A stretch of 47,178 nucleotides of DNA from Armatimonadota bacterium (GCA_029781035.1 JAKOXK010000091.1:1-47178); one strand, 5' to 3'; shown: positions 36,549 to 44,770, counted from the stretch's first letter. Numbers and translations are program-made. Notes: generated from the sequence alone by a model not told the origin.

Positions 36549-37174
36549 TGATTGCACTGTGCGCCGCCATTGCCCTGTCCCAAGAGAAACCGTCGGACGT
36601 TTCCGATTTCTTCCCGCTCGTCAAAGGGACAGTCTGGACGTACCAAGACACCTCCAACGGGCTGACGACGATCTACAAGGACAGCGTCGGAAACGAGCAG
36701 CCGATCGGCGACAAAGGTGGGAAATTGGCGACGCCGATCGTGAGCAAGGTGGACAGCGACGTGGACGGGAGCACATTCTACAGAGTTGAAGGGGATCAAG
36801 TCCTCGTCGTCGCGTTCGACCAGAACAAGCCGCTACCAAACCCCTATCCGATCATCAAACTCGGATCTGACAAGAATACTTGGCAATACACGGGGGCGAC
36901 TCAGTGGTACGGTGAACTGGCCCCGCTGACGATCAAGGGTTCAACTCGCAGGACCGGCCAAAAGGAGTTCTTTGGCGAAAAGAGGGACACGATCGAGGTC
37001 GTCATGGACGCGACGGTTGGTCCTGAAGGCAAGATGGGCGCGAAGAAGCACCAGGTTTATGTGTACGCCCGTGGCATCGGGCTCGTTTCTCTCCGTGACA
37101 CGACAACGCTCGACAAGACGAAAGTGGACCGCGAGCGGAAACTTGTGGCCTTTTCCCCAGGCAAACCAGATTGA
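36545..37174 (+). CDS. Secreted protein 3 of the paralogous set
   Basis: A 209-residue protein with a short signal-like N-terminus (MMIALCAAIALSQ) and no lipobox, so it may be released rather than anchored, or need a different start. The domain shows FFPLVKGTVWTYQD, PYPIIKLGSDKNTWQYTG and VYVYARGIGLVSLRDTT, the same core as in the other three genes. It overlaps both neighbours by 4 bases (ATGA before, TTGA after). No known function. Confidence 0.65.
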   Translation: MMIALCAAIALSQEKPSDVSDFFPLVKGTVWTYQDTSNGLTTIYKDSVGNEQPIGDKGGKLATPIVSKVDSDVDGSTFYRVEGDQVLVVAFDQNKPLPNPYPIIKLGSDKNTWQYTGATQWYGELAPLTIKGSTRRTGQKEFFGEKRDTIEVVMDATVGPEGKMGAKKHQVYVYARGIGLVSLRDTTTLDKTKVDRERKLVAFSPGKPD

Positions 37175-37806
37175 AACCTTTTCTCCTCACATTTGTCGTC
37201 GCAGCGACAGCCGGAATGGCCGGCTGCTGGATGAAGCTTCACGAGCCCCAGGAGCAGTCGCCCGTCCCGCTCGGAGAGATCTACAAGTCTCCTGCCGAAC
37301 TGGAACCCGACGCGCTCCCCTATGCGAATGCCAACCTGATCCTGTCAGGCAGTTCGGTGCCGGTGACGATGTCAAGGACGCAAAAAGGCGACAGTGTGAC
37401 CTTCAAACTGGAATCGAAAGACGAGATGCTGGAAGAGGAGTTCTACCAAGCCGACGATAAGAGCTTCCGGTTCATCGGGATCACCGGCGAAACGTTCGAC
37501 CCCGCGATCCCGCTGATCCGCTATCCGTTTCGGGTCGGGGAATCCTGGGACTGGACGGGTTACACCGCGTTGGGCCTAACCCGGAAGAAAGCGAAAGCGA
37601 CCCTGACGAGCGCCACCGACACGCTGAACTTGGCGGCCGGCGTCTTTCCGTGCATCTTGGTGACTGCGGACTTAGAAGCCGACACGGGAGGGGGCATGAT
37701 CGGCAAGCGCTCCCTCAAGTTCTGGTTCGAGCCCAAGAAGGGACTGGTCAAACGTGACCTAGGCTCGAGCACGACTCGGGAACCGCGACCCAAGCCGTCG
37801 TCATGA
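37171..37806 (+). CDS. Lipoprotein 4 of the paralogous set
   Basis: A 211-residue lipoprotein using a TTG start (37171) that overlaps the previous TGA. Signal MKPFLLTFVVAATAGMAGC, then a beta-rich domain with LIRYPFRVGESWDWTG, LNLAAGVFPCILVTADLE and KFWFEPKKGLVKRDLG, parallel to the others (P-F-x-V-G-x-x-W, AGxF, W-F-x-x-x-x-GLVK). The stop overlaps the ATG of the SEDS gene (37803-37806), placing it in the same translational chain. Confidence 0.7.
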   Translation: MKPFLLTFVVAATAGMAGCWMKLHEPQEQSPVPLGEIYKSPAELEPDALPYANANLILSGSSVPVTMSRTQKGDSVTFKLESKDEMLEEEFYQADDKSFRFIGITGETFDPAIPLIRYPFRVGESWDWTGYTALGLTRKKAKATLTSATDTLNLAAGVFPCILVTADLEADTGGGMIGKRSLKFWFEPKKGLVKRDLGSSTTREPRPKPSS

Positions 37807-38912
37807 TCCGTAACGCGGACGCCAAAGGCGCGTTCGAATCAAGCGTCCATCGGCCTGGAAGAGGGTTCGACGTGTGGCTCTTGGCCTCAGCCGGAATTCT
37901 TCTTCTCATCGGTCTCCTCGCGATCCATAGCGTGGACGCGTCCCGCGCGGATGGCGGGTTCATGGGAAAACAGGCCCTCTGGGCCGCGGTCGGCATCGTC
38001 GGACTCGTCCTGTGTGCGACCGTTCCACAGAAGACGTTGGAGCGGTCATCGCCATTCCTTTACGCCTTGAGCGTCCTTTCGCTGATTGCTGTCCGGATCG
38101 TTGGAAAGGAGGTCAATGGGGCTCGGCGTTGGGTCGACATCGGGCCACTCCAGTTCCAGCCGAGTGAGTTCGCCAAGGTCATCCTCATCATCACCCTGGC
38201 TGCCTACTTCTCAAAGCATTGGGACCAGAGCAAGGAGTTCAAAACCTATGTTGGCTCACTCGTACACGCCTTGCCGATCATTTTGCTGGTACTCCTCCAG
38301 CCTCACCTGGCTGGTGCCGTATCGTTGGTGATGATCTGGCTTGCCGTGTCGCTCTACGGCGGCGTCCCATGGAAGTTCGTGGTCGGCACGGTTTTGGCCG
38401 TCAGCGCGCTGGGTGCCTTCGCTTGGTTCACGCCGGGGGTCATGCCCAGCTACATGCGTCAACGGATCGAAGCGCAACTGAGGCCAGACTCCCAGTCCAA
38501 CGCCTACCAACAGGATCGCGCCAAAATCGCGCTTGGAGTTGGCGGCGTGACCGGTGTCGGGTACCTGCAGGGCGAACAAAAGGCGCGCCACTTCATCCCG
38601 GAACAGCAGAACGATTTCATCTTCACGGTCATCGGTGAGGAGGGCGGATTGATCGGGGGTTCCCTGACCTTGCTCGCTTTCGCTTTTTTCTTCTTCCGGG
38701 TCTGGCTGGTTGGCTACAGAGCGTCAGAGCCCTTTGGCCAGATGGTTTCGGCCGGAGTGCTGGCCGTCTTGGGCTTTCACACGATCGTCAACCTCGGGAT
38801 GAACGTTGGGATCTTGCCCGTCGCTGGCCTGTGGTTGCCATTCATCAGCTACGGCGGCACAGCACTGTGGATGTGCATGGCGTGTGTCGGGCTGCTTCTC
38901 GGCGTAAAGTGA
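37803..38912 (+). CDS. SEDS-family peptidoglycan polymerase (RodA/FtsW-like)
   Basis: A 369-residue protein with about 10 TM segments. Signatures: NGARRWVDIGPLQFQPSEFAK (about 105-125, including the conserved Trp), RPDSQSNAYQQDRAKIALGVGG and the PEQQNDFIF segment with the catalytically important Asp (about 271), and GMNVGILPVAGLWLPFISYGGT. SEDS proteins join lipid II into glycan strands together with a class B penicillin-binding protein, not found here. The otherwise conserved QPDLGTA reads QPHLAGA, so the Asp is His168. Coupled by ATGA to the lipoprotein run. RodA and FtsW cannot be told apart here. Confidence 0.88.
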   Translation: MIRNADAKGAFESSVHRPGRGFDVWLLASAGILLLIGLLAIHSVDASRADGGFMGKQALWAAVGIVGLVLCATVPQKTLERSSPFLYALSVLSLIAVRIVGKEVNGARRWVDIGPLQFQPSEFAKVILIITLAAYFSKHWDQSKEFKTYVGSLVHALPIILLVLLQPHLAGAVSLVMIWLAVSLYGGVPWKFVVGTVLAVSALGAFAWFTPGVMPSYMRQRIEAQLRPDSQSNAYQQDRAKIALGVGGVTGVGYLQGEQKARHFIPEQQNDFIFTVIGEEGGLIGGSLTLLAFAFFFFRVWLVGYRASEPFGQMVSAGVLAVLGFHTIVNLGMNVGILPVAGLWLPFISYGGTALWMCMACVGLLLGVK

Positions 38913-38978
38913 CGAGCCGGGTCGTGCCTGGGTTCACGCGCGGCGTCGTCGCTCCCCGACATCGAGCAAAATAGGGCC

Positions 38979-39800
38979 ATGACCGCACTGGTTCTGGCGA
39001 TGTGCCTCTTGTCCCCCGTACAACCGATCGACTCCACGCCTTTTGCCATGGGCGTTCAGGCCTGGACATTCAACCGTTTCACGGCCTTTGAGGCGATCGC
39101 GAAGACGGCACAGGCTGGGGCCAAGAACATCGAGCTTTTCCCGGGTCAAGCTTTGCGCCCGGGCTCTGAAGTCAAAGTCGGACCGGAGATGTCTGATGCA
39201 GACACGGCCGCGCTCGTCGAACAACTCAAGAAGTTTGGTGTCCGCGCTGTTGCGTTTGGTGTCACAGGCATCCCCAAGGACGTCGCACAGGCACGCCCAC
39301 TTTTCCAGTGGGCGAAACGTCTGGGCCTGATCGCCATCAACACCGAATCAGTGGACGCGATGGACACGATCGAGGTCTTGGTCCGGGAGTTCGACATCAA
39401 GGTTGGTTTTCACGACCACCCGAAACGCGCCGATGACCCCAGCTACAAGATGTGGGATCCAGCGTACGTCTACTCGATCCTGAAGAACCGGGACATTCGC
39501 ATCGGCTCCTGCGCCGACACGGGTCATTGGGTGAGGTCGGGCATCAAACCGGTCGACGCCATCAAAGCCCTCCACGGCCGAATTGTCAGCAGTCACCTGA
39601 AAGACCTCAACGCCTTTGGTCCTGACGCCCACGACGTTCCCTACGGCACGGGAGTCAGCGATGTTCCTGCAATCCTAGACGCATACAAGAAGCTGAACAT
39701 GACCGGGCCCGTCAGTGTCGAGTACGAATATGACTGGGACACGTCGCTGCCTGAAGTCGCCAGTTGTATCGGATACGTGCGCGGGTACTTCGAACACTGA
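38979..39800 (+). CDS. Secreted sugar phosphate isomerase/epimerase-like TIM barrel
   Basis: A 273-residue xylose-isomerase-like TIM-barrel protein with an N-terminal signal (MTALVLAMCLLSPVQP). Likely metal ligands: Glu in INTESVD, His in VGFHDHP, the Asp/His pair in CADTGHW, His in SHLKD and Glu in VEYEYD. Such exported isomerase-like proteins are frequent in Planctomycetes and Armatimonadota and are annotated from fold only; several act on keto-sugars or inositols. The stop lies in the stem of a small hairpin (39796-39810). Confidence 0.8.
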   Translation: MTALVLAMCLLSPVQPIDSTPFAMGVQAWTFNRFTAFEAIAKTAQAGAKNIELFPGQALRPGSEVKVGPEMSDADTAALVEQLKKFGVRAVAFGVTGIPKDVAQARPLFQWAKRLGLIAINTESVDAMDTIEVLVREFDIKVGFHDHPKRADDPSYKMWDPAYVYSILKNRDIRIGSCADTGHWVRSGIKPVDAIKALHGRIVSSHLKDLNAFGPDAHDVPYGTGVSDVPAILDAYKKLNMTGPVSVEYEYDWDTSLPEVASCIGYVRGYFEH

Positions 39801-39817
39801 CTGCGTCAGTTTCTTCT
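39796..39817 (+). terminator. Small terminator overlapping the stop codon
   Basis: ACTGAC (39796-39801), TGC loop, GTCAGT (39805-39810), then TTCTTCT. The TGA stop (39798-39800) is within the 5' arm. The stem is short, so efficiency may be modest. Confidence 0.5.
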
Positions 39818-39873
39818 GAGTTGAACCACTGCGGGATATACTGAAGGGCGAACGCCCACGGAGGGGCCTTCGT

Positions 39874-42114
39874 ATGAGTCAGAGAGAACGCCGACTTACG
39901 GCGGATAGCAGGATGCCAACCCCGACCCGCCGCCGACAGGGAACCAGGGCCCCGGCCAAGGCCACGGCCAGGAATCCTCACCGGACGAACGACGCCTGGG
40001 GGGTCGTTCTTCTGGCAGTGGCTCTCGTCACCCTCATCGCACTTTGGGCAGGAAACGCCGGAATGCTCGGCGACAGCTTGGCGCAGTTCTTCAAACTGCT
40101 TGTCGGACAGGCTGCATGGGCGGTGCCCGTCGTGATCGGTTTTGCAGGGTTCTCGCTCTTGGCGGGACGGTCGAAAGTCCAAGTCAGCCGCGTCTCCGTT
40201 GGTGCCGTCCTGGTCTTCCTCGGCATGGTGGCGTTCTTTGCCCGCTCCCTCAATGGGGATTTCTTTGATCCGGACGTTGTCCGGCTTTCGGGTGGCTATG
40301 TCGGAGCCGTTGTCGCGTGGGCGTTCCACGCGCTTTTGGGAGGAGCGATGGCGGTCGGCTTTGTCGCGACTTCCCTTGTCGGGCTCGTCCTTTGCTTGGA
40401 TTCGCCGGTGCATGCGATGATCGCCGCACTGAGAGAGCGGCGCGCTCAAGCCGTCGCATTGAAGCCACAAACGGAGCCCAAAACGATCAAAAAAGCCGTT
40501 GTCACGCTGCCAGAAGACGATGAGCCCAAAGCCGCCAAGCCGGAAGCCGGGCTCAATGACAAAGCCAAGCGCACGATCGACATGCTAGCCCGCAACGTGG
40601 AGCGCGAACGTCCTCCCGGGGTCAAACTTGAGACGCAGACGGCTCGCGAGGGGTACGAACTACCTCCGGTTCAACTCTTGGCCGAGCCACTGAACAAGGC
40701 CAAGCGGAGCAAGGAGGAGATGCAGAGGAACATCGAGACGCTGGAGAGCACTCTCGAGCAGTTCGGGATTGAGGCCAATGTCGTCGAAGTCGCGACGGGC
40801 CCGGCGATCACTCGATATGAACTCCAACTCGGTCCCGGAATCCGCGTCAACCGCATCACAGCACTCGGCGACAACATCGCCATGAACCTGGCTGCAAGTC
40901 ACGTTCGCGTGGAAGCGCCGATTCCTGGCAAGAACGCGATCGGTGTGGAGGTCCCTAACGCCGTGCGCGCGATGGTCACGCTTCGGGAAATGTGCGACTC
41001 GCTGGAGTTCCACTCCGACGATCTCAAACTGGGTGTCGCGCTCGGGAAGGACGTCAGCGGCACGCCTCAATACACGGACTTGACCCGAATGCCGCACGTC
41101 TTGGTGGCCGGAGCTACGAACAGCGGCAAGTCGATTTGCTTAGCGACGATGATCATGTCCCTGATCGTGCGGCACACGCCCAAGGACGTGCGGTTGGTCA
41201 TGATCGACCCCAAGAGAGTCGAGCTTGCCCTCTTCGAAGGCTTACCCCACCTCATGTGCCCCGTCGTCAAGGACGTCAAGGAAGCTGCAGGGGTGCTCCG
41301 GGCGGTGGTCCGCGAGATGGAGCGCAGGATCGAGCGGTTCAGCGACCGGGGTGTCAGGAACATCGACGGATGGAACGCCAAGGTGGATTTCGCTGAGAAA
41401 CTCCCCTATATCGTTGTGATCCTCGATGAGATGGCCGACTTGATGGTGCAGGCTCAAGCCGAGGTCGAGACGTCAATCCTCCGGCTGGCGCAGCTCGCCC
41501 GTGCGACAGGAATCCATCTGGTTCTAGCCACCCAGCGCCCTAGCGTGGACGTCATAACCGGCACCGTCAAGAACAACATTCCGAGCCGCATTGCCTTTGC
41601 AGTCTCGTCGCAAGTCGATTCTAGAACCATTCTCGACCAGGGTGGCGCCGACAAACTCATCGGCAAGGGCGACATGCTGTTCATGCCCATCGACCAGAAC
41701 AAACCGACCCGTATCCAAGGCTGCTATGTCAGCGAGAAAGAGATCGAATCGGTCTGCGACTTCTGGCGCCGACAGGCGCGACCGGAGTACCTGCTCAATC
41801 CGGTGCAGATTGCGATCGAGGAGCGCGAGGCCGAAATGAGAGAAGAGGAGGATGCCGATCCTCTCTGGGAGGAAGCCGTTCGGTTTGTGGTTTCGCGCGG
41901 CGAAGCCTCGACTTCGATGCTGCAACGCAAGTTTTCGATCGGGTTTCAGCGTGCTTCGCGCATCTTGGACTTGATGGAGTCGCGCGGAATCGTCGGCCCG
42001 CGCGATGGACCGCGACCCCGTGAAGTCCTGATCGATGCCCTCGGAGTGGAGCACATGTTCGGCGGCTCGCCGCCTCCCTTCGACCCCAGTGAGTGGATTG
42101 ACGAGGACGATTAG
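39874..42114 (+). CDS. ftsK: DNA translocase FtsK/SpoIIIE
   Basis: A 746-residue DNA pump that moves chromosome DNA at division. A basic N-terminus (1-38), four TM segments (about 42-175), a linker (about 180-260), the alpha domain (ATGPAITRYELQLGPGIRVNRI), then the RecA-like motor with Walker A AGATNSGKS (413-420; usual TGSGKS reads TNSGKS) and Walker B IVVILDEMADLM (about 512-522), ATQRPSVDVITG and RIAFAVSSQVDSRTILDQ, and a winged-helix gamma domain (about 665-725, WEEAVRFVVSRGEASTSMLQRKFSIGFQRASRILDLME). The short linker is like SpoIIIE rather than E. coli FtsK. GGAGGGG lies upstream of the ATG. Confidence 0.95.
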   Translation: MSQRERRLTADSRMPTPTRRRQGTRAPAKATARNPHRTNDAWGVVLLAVALVTLIALWAGNAGMLGDSLAQFFKLLVGQAAWAVPVVIGFAGFSLLAGRSKVQVSRVSVGAVLVFLGMVAFFARSLNGDFFDPDVVRLSGGYVGAVVAWAFHALLGGAMAVGFVATSLVGLVLCLDSPVHAMIAALRERRAQAVALKPQTEPKTIKKAVVTLPEDDEPKAAKPEAGLNDKAKRTIDMLARNVERERPPGVKLETQTAREGYELPPVQLLAEPLNKAKRSKEEMQRNIETLESTLEQFGIEANVVEVATGPAITRYELQLGPGIRVNRITALGDNIAMNLAASHVRVEAPIPGKNAIGVEVPNAVRAMVTLREMCDSLEFHSDDLKLGVALGKDVSGTPQYTDLTRMPHVLVAGATNSGKSICLATMIMSLIVRHTPKDVRLVMIDPKRVELALFEGLPHLMCPVVKDVKEAAGVLRAVVREMERRIERFSDRGVRNIDGWNAKVDFAEKLPYIVVILDEMADLMVQAQAEVETSILRLAQLARATGIHLVLATQRPSVDVITGTVKNNIPSRIAFAVSSQVDSRTILDQGGADKLIGKGDMLFMPIDQNKPTRIQGCYVSEKEIESVCDFWRRQARPEYLLNPVQIAIEEREAEMREEEDADPLWEEAVRFVVSRGEASTSMLQRKFSIGFQRASRILDLMESRGIVGPRDGPRPREVLIDALGVEHMFGGSPPPFDPSEWIDEDD

Positions 42115-42316
42115 CACCGTGCGCCAACGCGAGGCTCGTTGCGCGGCCCGCAGCGCAGGAGAAGCTGTTCGCGTCATGCGCCTCGACGGCGTCTTTGTCG
42201 GCCACCGGTCACGAAACTAGATGCCCCCGGGTGTCTGTTGAGTGCCAGACGTCCCAGTGAATCACGCCATCGAGTGGACGGATTCGCCGCGGCCGCGAGG
42301 TGGCTAAAATGGATGT

Positions 42317-43213
42317 ATGCGAAAGTTGGCGACGCTCCTCATGGTCGCAGCCCTGGCGACCTTGTCTCAAGCACAGGACCATCACTTGAAGATCCGGTTG
42401 GCGGTCGCGCCGATCGATTGGTCGTTTGCTGAGTCGTGGCACGTGCCGCAAGGCTTTCAGACGGCACTTTACGAAAAAATGGTCAAGAAGCTCATGGACA
42501 CGGGCCGTTTCGTCGTCCTTGAGCGAGAGGCCCTCGACGCCCTGCTGAAGGAGCAGGCGATCAAAGAGGAGAGCACGGGACAGAGCATGAAGGGGAAGAT
42601 CGTTCCCGCTCAGGCTCTTGTCCAGGGAAAGATCAGCGACTTTCAGGTTCAGGAGCGGGGCGGTGGCGGTGGTGTGAGCGTGGGTGGATTCCACATTGGC
42701 GCCGACGCGAACCAAGCTAAGGTCGCCATCAACGTTCGACTCTTCGACGTGGACACGAGCGAAGTCTTGTTCACCGATACCGCTTCAGGCACGGCATCGG
42801 GTGGGGGAATCAAGGTCGGAGCCAACATTGGCAGCACTTACACCGATTTCAATGCGTTTCAAAACTCGCCCTTGGGTAAAGCAACGACGACCGCCATCGA
42901 CAAAGCCGTGGACATGATCTTGAAGAAGATGAACAAGCAGCCTTGGTCGTGCAAGGTGGCCGACTATGACCAGCAAGCCAAGGAGGTCGCAATCAACGCG
43001 GGAGACGATGCCGGAGTCAAGGTAGGCGATCAGTTCGACATTGTCCGCGTGACCAAGGTCATCAAGGATCCGGACACCGGTGAGATTCTGGGCAAACGCA
43101 CGGAGCGCGTCGGGACCGTAAGGGTCAAGAGCGTGGACAAGAAGATTTCCTACTGCGAAGTCGTCGAGGGAGACAGTTTCACGGTGGGAGACACGGTCAC
43201 GGAGAAGCAGTGA
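42317..43213 (+). CDS. CsgG-family secreted protein
   Basis: A 298-residue exported protein with a signal peptide (MRKLATLLMVAALATLSQA). The N-terminal two-thirds resemble the CsgG/curli-assembly family: LAVAPIDW, MVKKLMDTGRFVVLEREALDALLKEQ, ALVQGKISDFQV, then a Gly-rich turn, VAINVRLFDVDTSEVLFTDTASG. The C-terminal ~80 residues (NAGDDAGVKVGDQFDIVRVTKVIKDPDTGEILG) look like a small beta-barrel module of the FlgT C-terminal type. True CsgG is a lipoprotein pore, but here no lipobox Cys follows the signal, so pore formation is uncertain. The stop codon lies in a shared terminator stem. Confidence 0.8.
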   Translation: MRKLATLLMVAALATLSQAQDHHLKIRLAVAPIDWSFAESWHVPQGFQTALYEKMVKKLMDTGRFVVLEREALDALLKEQAIKEESTGQSMKGKIVPAQALVQGKISDFQVQERGGGGGVSVGGFHIGADANQAKVAINVRLFDVDTSEVLFTDTASGTASGGGIKVGANIGSTYTDFNAFQNSPLGKATTTAIDKAVDMILKKMNKQPWSCKVADYDQQAKEVAINAGDDAGVKVGDQFDIVRVTKVIKDPDTGEILGKRTERVGTVRVKSVDKKISYCEVVEGDSFTVGDTVTEKQ

Positions 43214-43230
43214 GGCCGGCGCCTCACTGC
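43207..43230. terminator. Symmetrical terminator containing both stop codons
   Basis: GCAGTGAGGC (43207-43216), CGGC, GCCTCACTGC (43221-43230): a perfect 10-bp stem. The TGA of the + strand CsgG-like gene (43211-43213) and the TGA of the minus-strand esterase (43226-43224) sit at mirrored places in the two arms. TTTCG follows on + and TTCTCC on minus. Confidence 0.75.
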
Positions 43231-43985
43231 TTTCGTGTGTGCTGTTGAAAGAACTTGACGATCAAGGGAGGGGCTTCTTCTCGCGGGTATTCGTGCCCGC
43301 CGGGATGGAAGTACGCAACGACATCATTGCCATCCTTGCCTTTGTACAACGTGGCATACGGAGCGATCTTCACGCCTTCTGTCGAGCACCCGTTCCTCTT
43401 CTTGACCAAGTCGAGCGTTCTCGATTGACCCGAGAAATTGACAAGAGGGTCGTTTTCCCCCGAGATCTGGAAGACAGGCTTCGTCGGCATCCCAGCCACG
43501 AACGAAGGTGACCCGCTGGGTCCAAACGCTGCGAACAGTTCTCCACGCTGCTGCATGAGCAGGTAGGTGAACAGCCCCCCGTTCGAGTGGCCCATCGCGT
43601 AGACCCTGTCGGTATCAACGTGAAACCGCTTTGTCAGGTCGGCGTAAACGGAGTCGAAGAAATGCAGGTCGCGGTCGCCGAGCAGTCCCTTCCGGCCTTG
43701 CCAACCGGGGAACTTCCCCTCTTTGTCCACGATCCCCCCGGAACAAGGCAGACCCTGCATGTAGACCACGACTGCCTCCGGCCAGAGGTCTTGGATGTGG
43801 AACGAGTTCGAAGCGTTCCGGGTGTTGCCGCCGTGCCCGTGGAACCCAAAGACGAGTGGTGGATGGGCCGATGTCTTGGAAGGTGCATACACGTCGGCAG
43901 TCCGATCGAGACCGTCCACTGTATAGTGCAACGTCTGGGGCTTTGAAGGCGCCAAGACGAGAGCCAGAAGGACAAGGGAAGTCAT
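43224..43985 (-). CDS. Secreted esterase, PHB depolymerase/LpqC-like
   Basis: A 253-residue exported alpha/beta hydrolase: signal MTSLVLLALVLAPSKP, oxyanion HGHGGNTRN, nucleophile GHSNGG, acid GENDPLV and base HPGGHEYP. The pattern fits the esterase/polyhydroxybutyrate depolymerase and feruloyl-esterase-like group, which also includes lipoproteins such as LpqC. A polyester or a carbohydrate ester is a possible substrate. The start at 43985 fits the signal peptide; the frame is open to 44003. It follows the putative toxin/immunity genes by 60 bases on the same strand. Confidence 0.85.
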   Translation of the reverse strand: MTSLVLLALVLAPSKPQTLHYTVDGLDRTADVYAPSKTSAHPPLVFGFHGHGGNTRNASNSFHIQDLWPEAVVVYMQGLPCSGGIVDKEGKFPGWQGRKGLLGDRDLHFFDSVYADLTKRFHVDTDRVYAMGHSNGGLFTYLLMQQRGELFAAFGPSGSPSFVAGMPTKPVFQISGENDPLVNFSGQSRTLDLVKKRNGCSTEGVKIAPYATLYKGKDGNDVVAYFHPGGHEYPREEAPPLIVKFFQQHTRKQ

Positions 43986-44045
43986 CAAAGGACGAGACGC
44001 CAATTCGTTGACGAGGTTCGCTCCTTCACCCCCAAACTTGGGCCC

Positions 44046-44399
44046 CTAGGCCGGAATCCGGAAGTACCACCAGTTCTTTGTGGCCGTCCATCCGTTCTGA
44101 CTTGCATTGGCCGCACCCCAGACGCACTCGTTGACCGCCCGAGTCGAACCCTGGAATAGGTGGTCAGCCAACTTGAGGCGTTTGAGTTCGTGTTCGTCCA
44201 GGAGACCTTCGGCCTCCAAGTCAGCCAATATCTGACGACCGTCAACTTCGTTGAGGTACTCGTCCTTCGTTATGGGCCAGCTCTCGGCAAGGCCGCGTGC
44301 GGCGAGCTCCCACGCCGTGACGACGCCGTCTGAGCCGCCCCGTACAACGTGTGCCGGACAGCCGCGTTTCTCCAACCAATCGTGAACCGCCGTACTCAT
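44046..44399 (-). CDS. Putative immunity protein for the adjacent toxin
   Basis: A 117-residue soluble, mildly acidic protein without signal peptide. I do not recognise the family; DEYLNEVDGRQILADLEAEGLLDEHELKRLKLADHLF is helical, and the C-terminus is Trp-rich (WGAANASQNGWTATKNWWYF). Its ATG overlaps the stop of the upstream toxin-like gene (ATGA, 44396-44399). Size, charge and coupling are those of a cytoplasmic immunity protein, but this is position-based inference. Confidence 0.5.
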   Translation of the reverse strand: MSTAVHDWLEKRGCPAHVVRGGSDGVVTAWELAARGLAESWPITKDEYLNEVDGRQILADLEAEGLLDEHELKRLKLADHLFQGSTRAVNECVWGAANASQNGWTATKNWWYFRIPA

Positions 44400-44770
44400 C
44401 TGTTCAGTTGCCTCCAGTAGTAGCTCTCACCGTCGTTCGGCTTGAAGAAGGTTCGGATCGTACCGTCCTTGTCGAAAGCCAAAAACGAGCGGGTCGGTCG
44501 ATCGAACCGCGTGACCACCTCGTCCTTGCGCCTACCTTCCAAGACGTCCGGGCTCAGTGGCTTGTCGCGCAGTGCCTGGGCCATGTTTAGGTACTCGACT
44601 TCTGACCGCGCTTGGAACTCCGGACCATGCTTGACGAAGTGCTCGTGGAGAAGCGATGGACTGGCGAATCCAATGTGCGGACCGTATGCGGTCGCAGGGC
44701 CGCCTTCGCGTGCGACTTGGCATCCGGTGAGCATCAGCCCGAGCCCTAGCGCAAGGAGCAACCGTTTCAT
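44396..44770 (-). CDS. Lipoprotein with polymorphic-toxin nuclease-like domain (BECR type)
   Basis: A 124-residue lipoprotein: signal MKRLLLALGLGLMLTGC (lipid Cys17), then a compact domain. SLLHEHFVKHGPEFQARSEVEYLNMAQAL followed by a TRFDRPTRSFLAFDKDGTIRTFFKP block and a short SYYW ending match what I know of the toxin domain of contact-dependent and phage-associated polymorphic toxins (H-F-x-K-H-G-x-E-F start; DGxIRTxFKP end). These belong to the barnase/EndoU/colicin E5-D/RelE (BECR) nuclease group; His42/44/48, Arg106, Thr107 and Lys110 are candidate active-site residues. Fusion of this domain directly to a lipoprotein signal, with no large carrier, is unusual. A non-toxic housekeeping role is possible. 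Confidence 0.6.
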   Translation of the reverse strand: MKRLLLALGLGLMLTGCQVAREGGPATAYGPHIGFASPSLLHEHFVKHGPEFQARSEVEYLNMAQALRDKPLSPDVLEGRRKDEVVTRFDRPTRSFLAFDKDGTIRTFFKPNDGESYYWRQLNR

